Shown here piece after piece: positions 42,144 to 51,007 of a stretch of 64,000 nt of DNA; position 1 is the stretch's first letter, and each line of letters starts with the position of its first letter. Source of the stretch: Fluviicola sp. (lineage in GTDB: Bacteria; Bacteroidota; Bacteroidia; Flavobacteriales_D; Crocinitomicaceae); contig NZ_JBCNJT010000001.1 in assembly GCF_039596395.1 (NCBI RefSeq), positions 1,275,315 through 1,339,314 on the forward strand. The letters are read 5' to 3'. Below the pieces are notes generated by a model. The model ran no database searches. It was not told the origin of the DNA and worked only from the letters and a program-made list of their open reading frames with translations. Made by a program: the position numbers and the translations under genes.

Positions 42144-42611
42144 ATGAAATACCTGATTCTTATTTTGATAGCTGTAGTGAGTTTGAGCTCGTATTCCCAA
42201 TTGGACCGTAAAGCCATTTATAGCGCTTTGGCGAGCGATTCCAAAGACATCGTTCAAAAACAACTGGACGGGGTACAAGGCCTGAAAGAATCTTCGGAAG
42301 TGAAAGCATTTAAAGGAGCGTTGCAAATGAAAGCTGCACAGTTCCAGAAAACAGCAAAAGATAAGTTGAACCTGTTCAATGCGGGAAAGAAATTATTGGA
42401 ATCGGAAATTAAATCCAATGATTCCAATGTGGAATACCGCTTTTTGCGTTTGCTGATCCAGGAGAATGCGCCCAAGCAGTTGAAATACAACGGAAACATC
42501 GAAGAAGATGCGTTGAATATTGCGGCGGGTTATAGCAAGTTGAAAGAATCAACTAAAGCTGCGATTGAATCGTATGCGAAGAAATCGGCTTCGTTGAAAG
42601 GATTGTTGTAA
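42144..42611 (+). CDS. Secreted helical protein of unknown function
   Basis: A 155-residue protein with a signal peptide (MKYLILILIAVVSLSSYSQ, cut near residue 19). The mature part is predicted fully helical, with alternating charged and hydrophobic residues (IVQKQLDGVQGLKES; EYRFLRLLIQENAPKQLKY). No family is recognised. Promoter at 42121 and terminator at 42615 make it monocistronic. Confidence 0.78.
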   Translation: MKYLILILIAVVSLSSYSQLDRKAIYSALASDSKDIVQKQLDGVQGLKESSEVKAFKGALQMKAAQFQKTAKDKLNLFNAGKKLLESEIKSNDSNVEYRFLRLLIQENAPKQLKYNGNIEEDALNIAAGYSKLKESTKAAIESYAKKSASLKGLL

Positions 42612-42614
42612 AAT

Positions 42615-42646
42615 ATGCAGGCACACGATTAATCGCGTGCCTGCAT
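42615..42646. terminator. Palindromic terminator between converging genes
   Basis: ATGCAGGCACACGATTAATCGCGTGCCTGCAT is read in two arms of 16 bp (42615-42630, 42631-42646) with one mismatch. It lies 4 bp from each flanking stop codon and belongs to the CGATTAATCG family. Confidence 0.85.
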
Positions 42647-42649
42647 GGG

Positions 42650-43147
42650 TTATTGTACATCCGCCTTCACTTTCACCACGGTAATTCGCGGATTGGTATT
42701 GGCTGTGATCGTAATTGTTTTTTCACTGACTCCTTTGCCGTTCGGTTTGAAACCTACCTCAATTTTGTCAGACTTTCCCGGAGCGATCGGGCCTTCCGGC
42801 TTGCTTGGTGTTGTACAGCCGCAGCTTGCTTTTACATCTGAAAGTACCAAAGGCTTGTCACCGGTGTTTGTTACGGTAAATGTACAGTGGTTTTCAACTC
42901 CTTCAGTAACTTTCCCGAAATCGTGGATTTCTTTGTCGATGGTCATGGAAGTTACAGATGCCGCTTCAATGCGCTGTTGTTCTTTTAATTCCTTTAAAGC
43001 TTGTTCGTTTGCTTTGATGGTTTCCGGATCATCCGCAACTTCCATCAAAGGAGCGTCGGAGTCTTCGGTTTTTTCTGTGTTATTTGAACAAGCGCTTGTC
43101 ATTCCGCCTAAGATTAGAAGGCCGATAAAGAAACTTTTCTTTTTCAT
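42650..43147 (-). CDS. DUF1573 lipoprotein
   Basis: A 165-residue lipoprotein (lipobox GMTSAC, Cys near residue 20). Residues ~40-65 are a charged helix; residues ~70-165 are a DUF1573 Ig-like domain (ASH/MSP-like): HDFGKVTEGVENHCTFTVTNTGDKPLVLSDVKASCGCTTPS is its hallmark, including the CGC. Members occur widely in Bacteroidota, unknown role at the cell surface or periplasm. It lies 3 bp after the S41 protease gene stop, so the two are co-transcribed. Confidence 0.9.
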   Translation of the reverse strand: MKKKSFFIGLLILGGMTSACSNNTEKTEDSDAPLMEVADDPETIKANEQALKELKEQQRIEAASVTSMTIDKEIHDFGKVTEGVENHCTFTVTNTGDKPLVLSDVKASCGCTTPSKPEGPIAPGKSDKIEVGFKPNGKGVSEKTITITANTNPRITVVKVKADVQ

Positions 43148-43150
43148 GGT

Positions 43151-44764
43151 TTAGTTTAATGCCAGTTTTTGTTTGTCGTATTCGTTGGATTGAAGCAATT
43201 GAATTGCTTTCTGCAGAATTTCATTCTTTTGGTTGTAGATCATGTAGAAGGCTTCAATGCCATATAAATCATTGGCAATAGTCGCTTTCAATCTCAATTC
43301 CATGATGTTCTGACTGATCTTATATTCATCTTCCTTGAACTCGAAATCCTTGTTTTCTTTCTTGACATATGCAAAGAACTCGTCCATCAGTTTTTTATCG
43401 ACTTTAAAATTAGCGATGAACTGTTCCACTGTTTCGTATTTTTTATGCAATTCGTCCCGGTTCTTATCTACATAAGTCAGAGGGAAACTGGTAAATGCTC
43501 CGTTTTGAACGGTATTTCGGTAAAGGTCCGTGATTTCGGAAGTATCAATCGGCACAAAGAAATCCGGCATAATTCCACCACCGCCGTAAACCGGTCTTTT
43601 GGTCACACGCGTTTCAAATTTCAGGGAATCCGGAAGCTTGATGCTGTCGATATGGGAGAATTCTCCGTGCATGAATCGACGCATGTATTCGTTCTTGTAA
43701 TCGTCGATGTTTTCGTAAGGACGTTGAATGAAACGCCCGGAAGGAGTGAAGTATCGTGCAATTGTGAGACGCATTTGAGAGCCATCGGAAAGATCGATCG
43801 GCCGTTGTACCAATCCTTTTCCATAGCTTCTTCGGCCTACAATGAGTCCGCGGTCCCAGTCCTGGATTGCACCTGAAAGAATTTCGGAAGCAGAAGCAGA
43901 GTTGTCATCGATCAAAACGATCACTTTCCCTTTTTCCCACGAACCGCTTCTTCCTGCGCTCAGATCCTGGCGTGGTTGAGCACGGCCTTCCGAGTAAACG
44001 ATCAGTTTGTTATCCGACAGGAATTCATCAGCAATTAATTGTGCTGCGTAAAGCAACCCTCCGCCATTTCCCTGTAAATCCAGGATCAGGCTTTCCATTC
44101 CCTGTGCTTTCAGCTTTTCAAGGCCTTTTTTGATTTCGTCGTGTGAACTGCGCGAAAAGGAAGTCAGTTTCAAATAACCGATTTTCGGACCTACCATGTA
44201 GGCACAATCTACCGAGTTTACAGGAACTTTGTCACGTGTAATGACATAGTTGATCGGTTTTTTCTGAGCTTTACGCATGATATCCACACGTACTTTCGTT
44301 CCGGCTTCGCCCAATAATTTTTCACGCACCTGGTTGTTCTTCAACCCGATTCCGGCTACGTTTTGTCCATCAATTGTAACAATCTTATCGCCGGCACGGA
44401 TACCCAGTTTTTCAGACGGGCCGCCCACAATCGTTTCAACCACCATCAAGGTGTCTTTCAGGATCTGGAAGCGAACACCGATGCCCACAAAACTTCCGTC
44501 GATAGCTACGTTTGCAGCTTCCACTTCATCTTTGGGAATATAAACCGTGTGCGGATCCAGTTTCTCCAGCATGCCGATGATTGCGGCATCCATTAACTCT
44601 TTATCATTTACCGGATCGACATATAATTTGTCGACATAAGTGAAAATTTCGTCCAAGCGCTGACCGTTCGTAGGTGTTTTTGGTTCGGATGGAACCTTTT
44701 GAGCGGTGGATGTGAAGGTGTTGATACTTAATCCAAGTACCAGCAAAACGCCATAATATTTCAT
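43151..44764 (-). CDS. S41 family C-terminal processing peptidase
   Basis: A 537-residue periplasmic protease. Signal peptide (residues ~1-21), a helical N-terminal part (GQRLDEIFTYVDKLYVDPV), a PDZ domain (residues ~90-175: GIGVRFQIL, GPSEKLGIRAGDKIVTIDG), and the S41 core with catalytic Ser near residue 291 (DNSASASEIL) and Lys near residue 316 (GRRSYGKGLVQ). A helical C-terminal domain of ~150 residues is typical of Bacteroidota members. It would degrade or trim periplasmic proteins. Followed at 3 bp by the DUF1573 gene. TATATTAG upstream is one base off a -7 box. Confidence 0.93.
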   Translation of the reverse strand: MKYYGVLLVLGLSINTFTSTAQKVPSEPKTPTNGQRLDEIFTYVDKLYVDPVNDKELMDAAIIGMLEKLDPHTVYIPKDEVEAANVAIDGSFVGIGVRFQILKDTLMVVETIVGGPSEKLGIRAGDKIVTIDGQNVAGIGLKNNQVREKLLGEAGTKVRVDIMRKAQKKPINYVITRDKVPVNSVDCAYMVGPKIGYLKLTSFSRSSHDEIKKGLEKLKAQGMESLILDLQGNGGGLLYAAQLIADEFLSDNKLIVYSEGRAQPRQDLSAGRSGSWEKGKVIVLIDDNSASASEILSGAIQDWDRGLIVGRRSYGKGLVQRPIDLSDGSQMRLTIARYFTPSGRFIQRPYENIDDYKNEYMRRFMHGEFSHIDSIKLPDSLKFETRVTKRPVYGGGGIMPDFFVPIDTSEITDLYRNTVQNGAFTSFPLTYVDKNRDELHKKYETVEQFIANFKVDKKLMDEFFAYVKKENKDFEFKEDEYKISQNIMELRLKATIANDLYGIEAFYMIYNQKNEILQKAIQLLQSNEYDKQKLALN

Positions 44765-45067
44765 ACCATTTTCTTAAGAATACTAATATAGTTATAAAAC
44801 GTTCAAACGACTTGTTAGAAACGGTCTAAGTTGTTGAATCGTGTTAAAAAAACAAAATGAGAATGAGAGCGAGAATGCGTGAAAAACCTTCAGTGGACAA
44901 GCTAAGAGAAGAGAAAGCAGGATTCCTGGAAATTATACTGTTTTTCCTTTCCTCATTCTCATTCCCTGTTCTCATTCTGTTGTGTGAGTTACGAACAATT
45001 GGCTGTTGGTCTTTTATTGGATTGACAAAGAGGTGCTTTTTGTAATTTTAAAGCGTATAGTTCAGAT
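44765..45067. other. Non-coding interval with inverted GAGAATGAGA-type repeats
   Basis: About 300 bp between two divergent genes. AATGAGAATGAGAG near 44859 and CATTCTCATTCCC near 44952 form a long imperfect inverted pair around ~80 bp. A 62-codon frame at 44857-45045 lies over this and is not credible. TAATTTTA near 45041-45050 may be a weak -7 box for the NlpC/P60 gene. Confidence 0.45.
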
Positions 45068-45982
45068 ATGAAGCACTTAAAAAGCATCTTTTTATTGACC
45101 GCCCTTGTTTTTATTTCATTGACTTCTTTCGGGCAGGTAAAAGCGTTGGATAAACTGGAAGTCCTTTACGATCAGGGGCATTACAAGATGGTTTTGCGGA
45201 AGGCGAACCGTTTGCTGGACCAGCCGGACTATGATTATTCATTCAAACCTGAATTCTACAAAAGTCTGGCACTTTTCCAGTTGGCCGACAAAGGGCTTTG
45301 GGCTGAGTTTCACCCGAAAGCTTTGCAGGAAGCCCGCGAATTATTCAGCCAGGTATTGGCTTCTCCCGACGGAATTAAAGTATTCAATACGCATTTGAAC
45401 CACGTTTCCCAATTGAAACGCGATCTGGTTCAGAAAGCTTTGGCATACAAGGCTGAAGGGAAACAAGCAAAATACGACGAAATCCAGCAAATCCTGTTCG
45501 GTTTGTTTGACCGCATTCCGGATTTGGATGTTCCGGGAGAAATCCAGCCGCCGGTTGTGGATGCACCTGAGATTAAGGAAACAGCAGCAAGTACGGAAGA
45601 ACGCGAGAAAATTGTGAAGTATGCGAAGAAATACCTGGGAGTTCCGTATAAATGGGCCGGGGTAGATGCCAATGGTTTTGACTGCAGCGGATTTACCAGC
45701 TTCGTGATGAAGGAGTTCAAAGTGACTTTGAGCAGAAGGGCAGAAGACCAGTACAATTCTTCCGCGAAGGTGAAACAGAAAAATGCTCAAAAAGGAGATT
45801 TGGTGTTCTTTAACAATGGATCGGGAATTTCCCACGTGGGAATTATTGTTTCTGCAAAAGGAGAACCTTTGACAATGATCCATGCCAGTTCCAGCAAAGG
45901 AGTGATTATTACCAATATTGAAGATTCCGAATACTGGCTGAAGCGTTTGTATGCAATCGGGACATACGTAAAGGGAGAGTAA
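45068..45982 (+). CDS. NlpC/P60 (C40) peptidoglycan hydrolase
   Basis: A 304-residue secreted enzyme: signal peptide (cut near FGQ, residue 25), an N-terminal helical region (residues 27-160) and a C-terminal NlpC/P60 domain. The active site shows Cys near residue 206 (GFDCSGFTSFVM), His near residue 256 (GISHVGIIV) and a third polar residue, His in MIHASSSKGV. The enzymes cut peptide stems of peptidoglycan, usually D-Glu/meso-DAP bonds. It is monocistronic, ended by the hairpin at 46003. Confidence 0.92.
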   Translation: MKHLKSIFLLTALVFISLTSFGQVKALDKLEVLYDQGHYKMVLRKANRLLDQPDYDYSFKPEFYKSLALFQLADKGLWAEFHPKALQEARELFSQVLASPDGIKVFNTHLNHVSQLKRDLVQKALAYKAEGKQAKYDEIQQILFGLFDRIPDLDVPGEIQPPVVDAPEIKETAASTEEREKIVKYAKKYLGVPYKWAGVDANGFDCSGFTSFVMKEFKVTLSRRAEDQYNSSAKVKQKNAQKGDLVFFNNGSGISHVGIIVSAKGEPLTMIHASSSKGVIITNIEDSEYWLKRLYAIGTYVKGE

Positions 45983-46002
45983 TTATCAATTATAAATGCA
46001 GA

Positions 46003-46036
46003 AATTATCAAGAGCATTTTGTTTCTCTTGATAATT
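46003..46036. terminator. Bidirectional hairpin terminator
   Basis: AATTATCAAGAG (46003-46014) pairs exactly with CTCTTGATAATT (46025-46036) around a 10-base loop, between two converging genes. Confidence 0.8.
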
Positions 46037-46042
46037 CATAAT

Positions 46043-46567
46043 TCAGTCATTTATAATTATATCTTCTCTTTTGGGGTTGAACAGGAAAATATTCATGAGC
46101 ACTATCAATCCGGAGATAATAGCACTGATGAACCCGATGTTCATTAAATACGGGGATTTATCGATGAACAGGAAGGCAACAAGGCTGGTTACCAATAAAG
46201 CCAGCAACAGCCATTTCGAGAATAATCTTCTTTGAATAAACCGGTTATTGAGATCGAGCAGATACACATGTGTGGCCGCCAGCAGGAACAGCATATTCAA
46301 TTTCCAGATCTGGGCGATTTCTACTATAGCCAGCAGAAAAGAAGCCAGGAAAAGTACCTGCACGACCAGTAGCGAAGTGTTGATCAGCCTGAATGTGCGT
46401 GAATTGATCTTGCTAACCGTTAATACCTGGAAAAACAGGAACAGGCAACTGATGAAAAACGGAAGTACCCTGGTCAGTCTCCAGGAAAATTCACTCCATC
46501 CCAAATAAAGTAAGATCATAAGTGCCAGGAACACCCATGCTAATAATGCGGGCCATTTAGCTCTCAT
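46043..46567 (-). CDS. Membrane protein of unknown function
   Basis: A 174-residue inner-membrane protein with five or six hydrophobic helices and few loops (e.g. LPALLAWVFLALMILL-like first helix, WLLLALLVTSLVAFLF). It is not recognised. Its ATG overlaps the end of the 1103-residue signalling gene by 11 bp, so it is likely its functional partner, perhaps part of the membrane signal path. Inference from the overlap only. Confidence 0.72.
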   Translation of the reverse strand: MRAKWPALLAWVFLALMILLYLGWSEFSWRLTRVLPFFISCLFLFFQVLTVSKINSRTFRLINTSLLVVQVLFLASFLLAIVEIAQIWKLNMLFLLAATHVYLLDLNNRFIQRRLFSKWLLLALLVTSLVAFLFIDKSPYLMNIGFISAIISGLIVLMNIFLFNPKREDIIIND

Positions 46568-49500
46568 GTGAAGGTTTTATATATTTTACAGCAAAGACGC
46601 AGACATCATCCACCTGGTCTACATCGTGTTTCCAGGAATCAAACGTTCGTTGGATTTCTTTGTATTGTTCATCCATATCCAGGTGATAAATGGTTGAAAG
46701 CAAGGTTTTGAAAGGCCGGGACTTGAATTTTTTCAGTCGGTCACCACCAAACTGATCCACGTACCCATCGGTGTACAAATACACACAATCTCCGTGTTCC
46801 AGCTGGAATTCCTGCATATCGAACGGTTTTGCATCGATAAACTGGCCGATCGGTTGTTTGTTCGGTTTCAATTCAATGACTTCCCCGTTGCGAATGATGA
46901 CACATTCGTTATTTGCGCCGGCGAATTTTAATATTCCTGTTTTCTGATCAATGGAACAAAGCGCGATGTCCATCCCGTCTTTTACGTCGGATTGACCTTC
47001 GGCACGGAATGCATCAATTACAATCTCGCGTAATTTGTTCAGGATATCATTCGGCTCGGTCAGTTTGAATTCATTGATTGCGCGCAATAAACCGTTGTTA
47101 CCGACAATACTCACCAATGCGCCCGGAACTCCGTGCCCGGTACAATCGACAGCAGAGAAAATCACTTTCCCCTGAACTTCGCGTGCCCAGTAGAAATCAC
47201 CCGAAACGATGTCTTTCGGGCGGTAGAACACAAAGTGTTGGCGGAACAATTCGTTCAAGCGGGAAGTAGTCGGAAGGATCGTGGATTGAATCCGTTTCGC
47301 ATAGTGGATACTATCCAGGATATCCATTGTTTTAGCGGTAATTTCTTCTTTCTGGATTTCCAGCTGGTGATTTTGTTCTGCAATTTCTTTTGTTCGCTGC
47401 TGTACAATCTCTTCCAGTTTCTGATTTTGTCTTTTCACACGCTGCGTAGAAAGCTGCACTACGAAATAGATCAGGAAGATTAACAAGATGACATAGAAAA
47501 TATAGGCCCAAACTGTTCGGTACCAAGGGGGACGCACAATTATTTCATACGTCAGTACTTCGCTTTCAATTCCATAAGCGGATTTTGCTTTTACCTTGAA
47601 GGTGTAGGTTCCTTCCGGAATTTTCTCGAAGTTGGCAAAGTTCAATGGCGACCATTGCGACCACTGATCACTAAAGCCTTCGAGTTTGTAGCTGAAAGTT
47701 GTAGGCCCTAAGCAGGAGAAAGAATTGGCGTGGAAAATCAGTTTGAAGGAATTTTGGGCGTAATCCAGGCCTTCCAGTTTTTTGCTTTTTGAAATGTCGA
47801 ACAGGAAACTTTTTCCATTGACCTCGAAACGATCGATCTGCACTTTGAACGGATTCCGGTTTTTGCGGATCGCATCCAGGTTCAAAACAAATAATCCGTC
47901 GTTTGCACCGATCCAGACTTCGTTTGCTGCAGGATTCTTTTCAACGGCAAAGACCAATCCGGCGTTTTTCAAACCGGTCAAAGGCCATGCTGTCCATTCC
48001 CATTCGGAGCCGCGTTTGCGGAACCACCCGAAAATATTTTCAAACTTTCCGTCTTTTTTATCCTGGTAAACAACCACCCAGAGTTGTTCGTCGTTCACAT
48101 TGATAATCCGGTGAATGGTATTCTTGTAATTTTTCGTTTTGAAGGCTTTCGAAGGTTCGAACGGATCAATTTTCCCGGTTTTTTCGTTGTAAACGAACAT
48201 TCCGTTTGCCGTTCCTACAAAGATTTGCCCTTTAAACTCTTCCACATAGAAGTTGTTGTTCTGATCCTCTTTACTCAGGCTCGGAATGTTTACCGATTTA
48301 AATTTCTTGGTAGCCAGGTCATAAATCCCGACTCCTTTTGAGCGGATACTGAAGTAAACCTTGTTGTGCAGGTAAGCGAGACTCACCGTTTCACCGCCGG
48401 CATCTCCGACCAATTCTTCGAAATCCCATTTCCCATTCGGGAGCAGGGTCATTTTTGCCAGCCCGCCTTCCAGCGTGAGGTAAATGGAATTCGGGTCTTT
48501 GGGATTTTTCTCGAAAGCAATGGCATACCGGTAAGATGCTGAAATGTGCTTCGAAGTCGCAGGATTCAGATCGAAAACCCCGTTGTACCCGATGATCATG
48601 GATTTATTCCCTTCGCGGGTTTTGATCGTTTCGATGTCGAAAATAATCTCGTTCAGTGATCCGTAAGGAACCAGTTTTGTTCCCGATTCGCTTTTCTGAG
48701 GAGAAATAAGCCCGTTGTGTGTCCCGATCAAAGGAATCCCGGAATTGAAATCAATGGTCTCAATTTGTGAGATGACTCCTTCGTTCTTGTGAAAGTAGGA
48801 GAGCGGAGAACCTGTTTCAATGAACTGGATCCCGTTTCCAAGACAAAGCCACAGGTTGAAATCGTTGTCAAAAAAAGATTGATTGATCGTTAAGTTTGCC
48901 AGGTCATCGTCGAGGTTGTATTCGCGGATGATTTTCCCGGAAAGGTCACCAATCACCAACCCGTCGTTTTCGGTACTTACCAGCAGGTAATTCCCGGCTT
49001 TTGTAACGGTATTCACGAAATATTTGCTCAGGCACGGGAATTTGGTACGCGGCACCGAATCCCAGCGCTGTGTATTCCCGGCAGAATTGCTGACACTGTA
49101 AATTTTACTGCGGGCATCGACTACATACCAGATATTATCGATCTGGAAACTTCCGCGGATATTCTTAATGTGTACCGAATGCGGCAATTTGATTTCTTTC
49201 AGTTTCGAATTGACTACATCGTAGTACAAATAGTTCTCTACCCGTGATTTGAATTCGGCTTTTGACTGGAAGGTCATTAGAACACCGTTCAGCACCCTGC
49301 AGGAAGTTTTGCATTCCAATTCCTGGTAAGCAGCCGGCAGTTGAAGCGCAGTAGCTTTCCCGTTCTTAAAAACGTACAATCCTTTTTCAGCAGCGAAGAG
49401 CATGGAATTGTCTCCCAGTTCAAAGATGTTCCAAACCTGCCCGATATTGTTCTTTAATCCGCCGTAAAACACCGGGTAATAAACCAATTCGCCTTTGCTG

Positions 49501-49868
49501 GAATAATCCAGGTAACCGAAGTTATTATCGCGGCCCACGTACACGCGGTCGTCGGAAGCCAGGTATAATTTGGAAACGTAAGTATCCGTACAACTTTCCT
49601 GGATGGCTTTCTTTGTTTTTTCCTTATCGGTTTTGATTTTGGACCATTCGATCCCGTTGAAAGAAAGGATGTCCTGGCGGTTCCCGAAAAGTACATTTCC
49701 GTTGGCAGCTTGTAACCCGGTCCAGATCTGACCTGCACTACCGTAATCGTTAATCGAAAAGTGTTTCGTATTGATCCGCCCCTGCAGGGTAATGTTCTGA
49801 GCGGGGGAAAGTACCGCAAAATGAACAGTAAAAAGAATCAATAAGAGTACCAGCTTGTTTTTCAGCAT
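46557..49868 (-). CDS. Beta-propeller / Y_Y_Y sensor with SpoIIE-type PP2C phosphatase output
   Basis: An 1103-residue membrane signalling protein. Signal peptide (1-24); periplasmic beta-propeller of two-component-regulator type (residues ~30-690; blades such as GQIWTGLQAANGNVLFGN, VFAVEKNPAANEVWIGANDGLFVL); Y_Y_Y domain (~700-770; YKLEGFSDQWSQWSPLN, EGTYTFKVKAKSAYG); one membrane helix (~780-803); coiled coil (~805-855); then SpoIIE/PP2C domain (~870-1098) with GDFYWA, DCTGHGVPGALVS, GANNECVII and LYTDGYVDQFGG, carrying the metal-binding Asp residues. It probably senses an extracellular signal and dephosphorylates a cytoplasmic target such as an anti-sigma-factor antagonist. No such partner is nearby; the small membrane protein overlaps its 3' end. 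Confidence 0.93.
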   Translation of the reverse strand: MLKNKLVLLLILFTVHFAVLSPAQNITLQGRINTKHFSINDYGSAGQIWTGLQAANGNVLFGNRQDILSFNGIEWSKIKTDKEKTKKAIQESCTDTYVSKLYLASDDRVYVGRDNNFGYLDYSSKGELVYYPVFYGGLKNNIGQVWNIFELGDNSMLFAAEKGLYVFKNGKATALQLPAAYQELECKTSCRVLNGVLMTFQSKAEFKSRVENYLYYDVVNSKLKEIKLPHSVHIKNIRGSFQIDNIWYVVDARSKIYSVSNSAGNTQRWDSVPRTKFPCLSKYFVNTVTKAGNYLLVSTENDGLVIGDLSGKIIREYNLDDDLANLTINQSFFDNDFNLWLCLGNGIQFIETGSPLSYFHKNEGVISQIETIDFNSGIPLIGTHNGLISPQKSESGTKLVPYGSLNEIIFDIETIKTREGNKSMIIGYNGVFDLNPATSKHISASYRYAIAFEKNPKDPNSIYLTLEGGLAKMTLLPNGKWDFEELVGDAGGETVSLAYLHNKVYFSIRSKGVGIYDLATKKFKSVNIPSLSKEDQNNNFYVEEFKGQIFVGTANGMFVYNEKTGKIDPFEPSKAFKTKNYKNTIHRIINVNDEQLWVVVYQDKKDGKFENIFGWFRKRGSEWEWTAWPLTGLKNAGLVFAVEKNPAANEVWIGANDGLFVLNLDAIRKNRNPFKVQIDRFEVNGKSFLFDISKSKKLEGLDYAQNSFKLIFHANSFSCLGPTTFSYKLEGFSDQWSQWSPLNFANFEKIPEGTYTFKVKAKSAYGIESEVLTYEIIVRPPWYRTVWAYIFYVILLIFLIYFVVQLSTQRVKRQNQKLEEIVQQRTKEIAEQNHQLEIQKEEITAKTMDILDSIHYAKRIQSTILPTTSRLNELFRQHFVFYRPKDIVSGDFYWAREVQGKVIFSAVDCTGHGVPGALVSIVGNNGLLRAINEFKLTEPNDILNKLREIVIDAFRAEGQSDVKDGMDIALCSIDQKTGILKFAGANNECVIIRNGEVIELKPNKQPIGQFIDAKPFDMQEFQLEHGDCVYLYTDGYVDQFGGDRLKKFKSRPFKTLLSTIYHLDMDEQYKEIQRTFDSWKHDVDQVDDVCVFAVKYIKPSHES

Positions 49869-49904
49869 TTCTTTCCGTTATACGATACGAATATATAAAT
49901 AAAA

Positions 49905-49937
49905 AAACACCTGAAGTCTATTTTTCTTCAGGTGTTT
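49905..49937. terminator. Hairpin terminator of the polyamine operon
   Basis: AAACACCTGAAG (49905-49916) pairs with CTTCAGGTGTTT (49926-49937) around a 9-base loop. It lies 24 bp after the stop of the agmatinase-family gene and before the start of the SpoIIE-type gene on the same strand. Confidence 0.8.
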
Positions 49938-49960
49938 CCCTCACTGTTTGAAGTGAAATA

Positions 49961-51007
49961 TCAGTAGTTTAACTTTCTGCTTTTTTCTGTTGCACAAACC
50001 AGATTCCACAAGGCTCTTGCACCAACGTTGGCGTCCCAGTCACTGTCTTTTCCGGGAGCAACTTCGTTCAGGTCAAAACCAATAATTTTCTTCCCGGATT
50101 CTACCAACCGGAAGAATAAATAATTGATCTGCTCCAATTCAAATCCTCCTACAACCGGAGTTCCGGTATTCGGGCACAAAGACGGAAGCAATCCGTCGAT
50201 ATCAAAGGAAATGTAAACGCGTTCCGGCAATTCGTTCAGGATCATGGAAACCTGCTCTTTCCAGGTTTGACCTTCGTATAGTCCTTTTTTCAAGTCCCAG
50301 TCGTAGAATGTTTTCACCCGCGGGTCCGAATCGGAAAGCATGACTTCTGAATGTGCAATATCGCGAATCCCGACCTGAACCAGTTTTTCCAGGTTGTTGC
50401 ACGATTGCAATACATTGTACATGATACTTGCATGTGACTGCTGAAAACCTTCGTAAGCTTCTCTTAAATCTGCATGCGCATCAATCTGAAGAATACCAAA
50501 TGGTTGTCCCTGGTCATTTAAAGCTTCCATTAAACCCAAAGGAGTACTGTGTTCACCTCCCAGAACCGCTACAATTTTATTCTCAGCGAGTAATTTCGTG
50601 GCACGTTCTTTCAGGTTGTTTCTCAGCAAATCCGAAGTGGCGTTCACTTTTTCAAGTACTTCCACATACGGGCTGTTTTCCTCCAATTCGCCACCTTCTT
50701 CCAGGAAACCAATGTACTGAACGGTATCAATACACATCTGATCGTTGATCTGTTTCATTTCTGCGGAAATAGGAGTCATGAAAACCTGCGTATTCCATGC
50801 TTCCGGCAATTGCGGATGATAAAAATCCAGCTGGGTACTTGCGTCCAGGATTGCTTTCGGGCCATCGCTTGTTCCTTTTCCGTAAGATGCGGTTGCATCC
50901 CATGGAACGGGGATAATCACAATATTTGCATCCTGTTCTTCCACCGGAAAACCAAAAATGTTCCCGTTTGCTATACCAACTCCGTTCGGATCGAATTTCT
51001 TATCCAT
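49961..51007 (-). CDS. speB: Agmatinase/arginase family ureohydrolase
   Basis: A 348-residue cytoplasmic enzyme of the arginase family. The Mn2+ ligands are in [10 protein letters not shown] (His), IDAHADLRE (Asp-x-His-x-Asp) and [10 protein letters not shown] (Asp-x-Asp). Its gene overlaps the SpeD-SpeE fusion gene by 8 bp, so by context it should be agmatinase, splitting agmatine into putrescine and urea; arginase or guanidinobutyrase are possible. It is longer than usual (about 300) with an N-terminal extension and an insert near residues 90-125. Arginine decarboxylase is not in the window. Confidence 0.88.
   Translation of the reverse strand: MDKKFDPNGVGIANGNIFGFPVEEQDANIVIIPVPWDATASYGKGTSDGPKAILDASTQLDFYHPQLPEAWNTQVFMTPISAEMKQINDQMCIDTVQYIGFLEEGGELEENSPYVEVLEKVNATSDLLRNNLKERATKLLAENKIVAVLGGEHSTPLGLMEALNDQGQPFGILQIDAHADLREAYEGFQQSHASIMYNVLQSCNNLEKLVQVGIRDIAHSEVMLSDSDPRVKTFYDWDLKKGLYEGQTWKEQVSMILNELPERVYISFDIDGLLPSLCPNTGTPVVGGFELEQINYLFFRLVESGKKIIGFDLNEVAPGKDSDWDANVGARALWNLVCATEKSRKLNY

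Noticed and set aside
44857-45045. 62-codon ORF before the NlpC/P60 gene
   Set aside because: It spans an inverted GAGAATGAG-type repeat and would overlap the likely promoter of the next gene.
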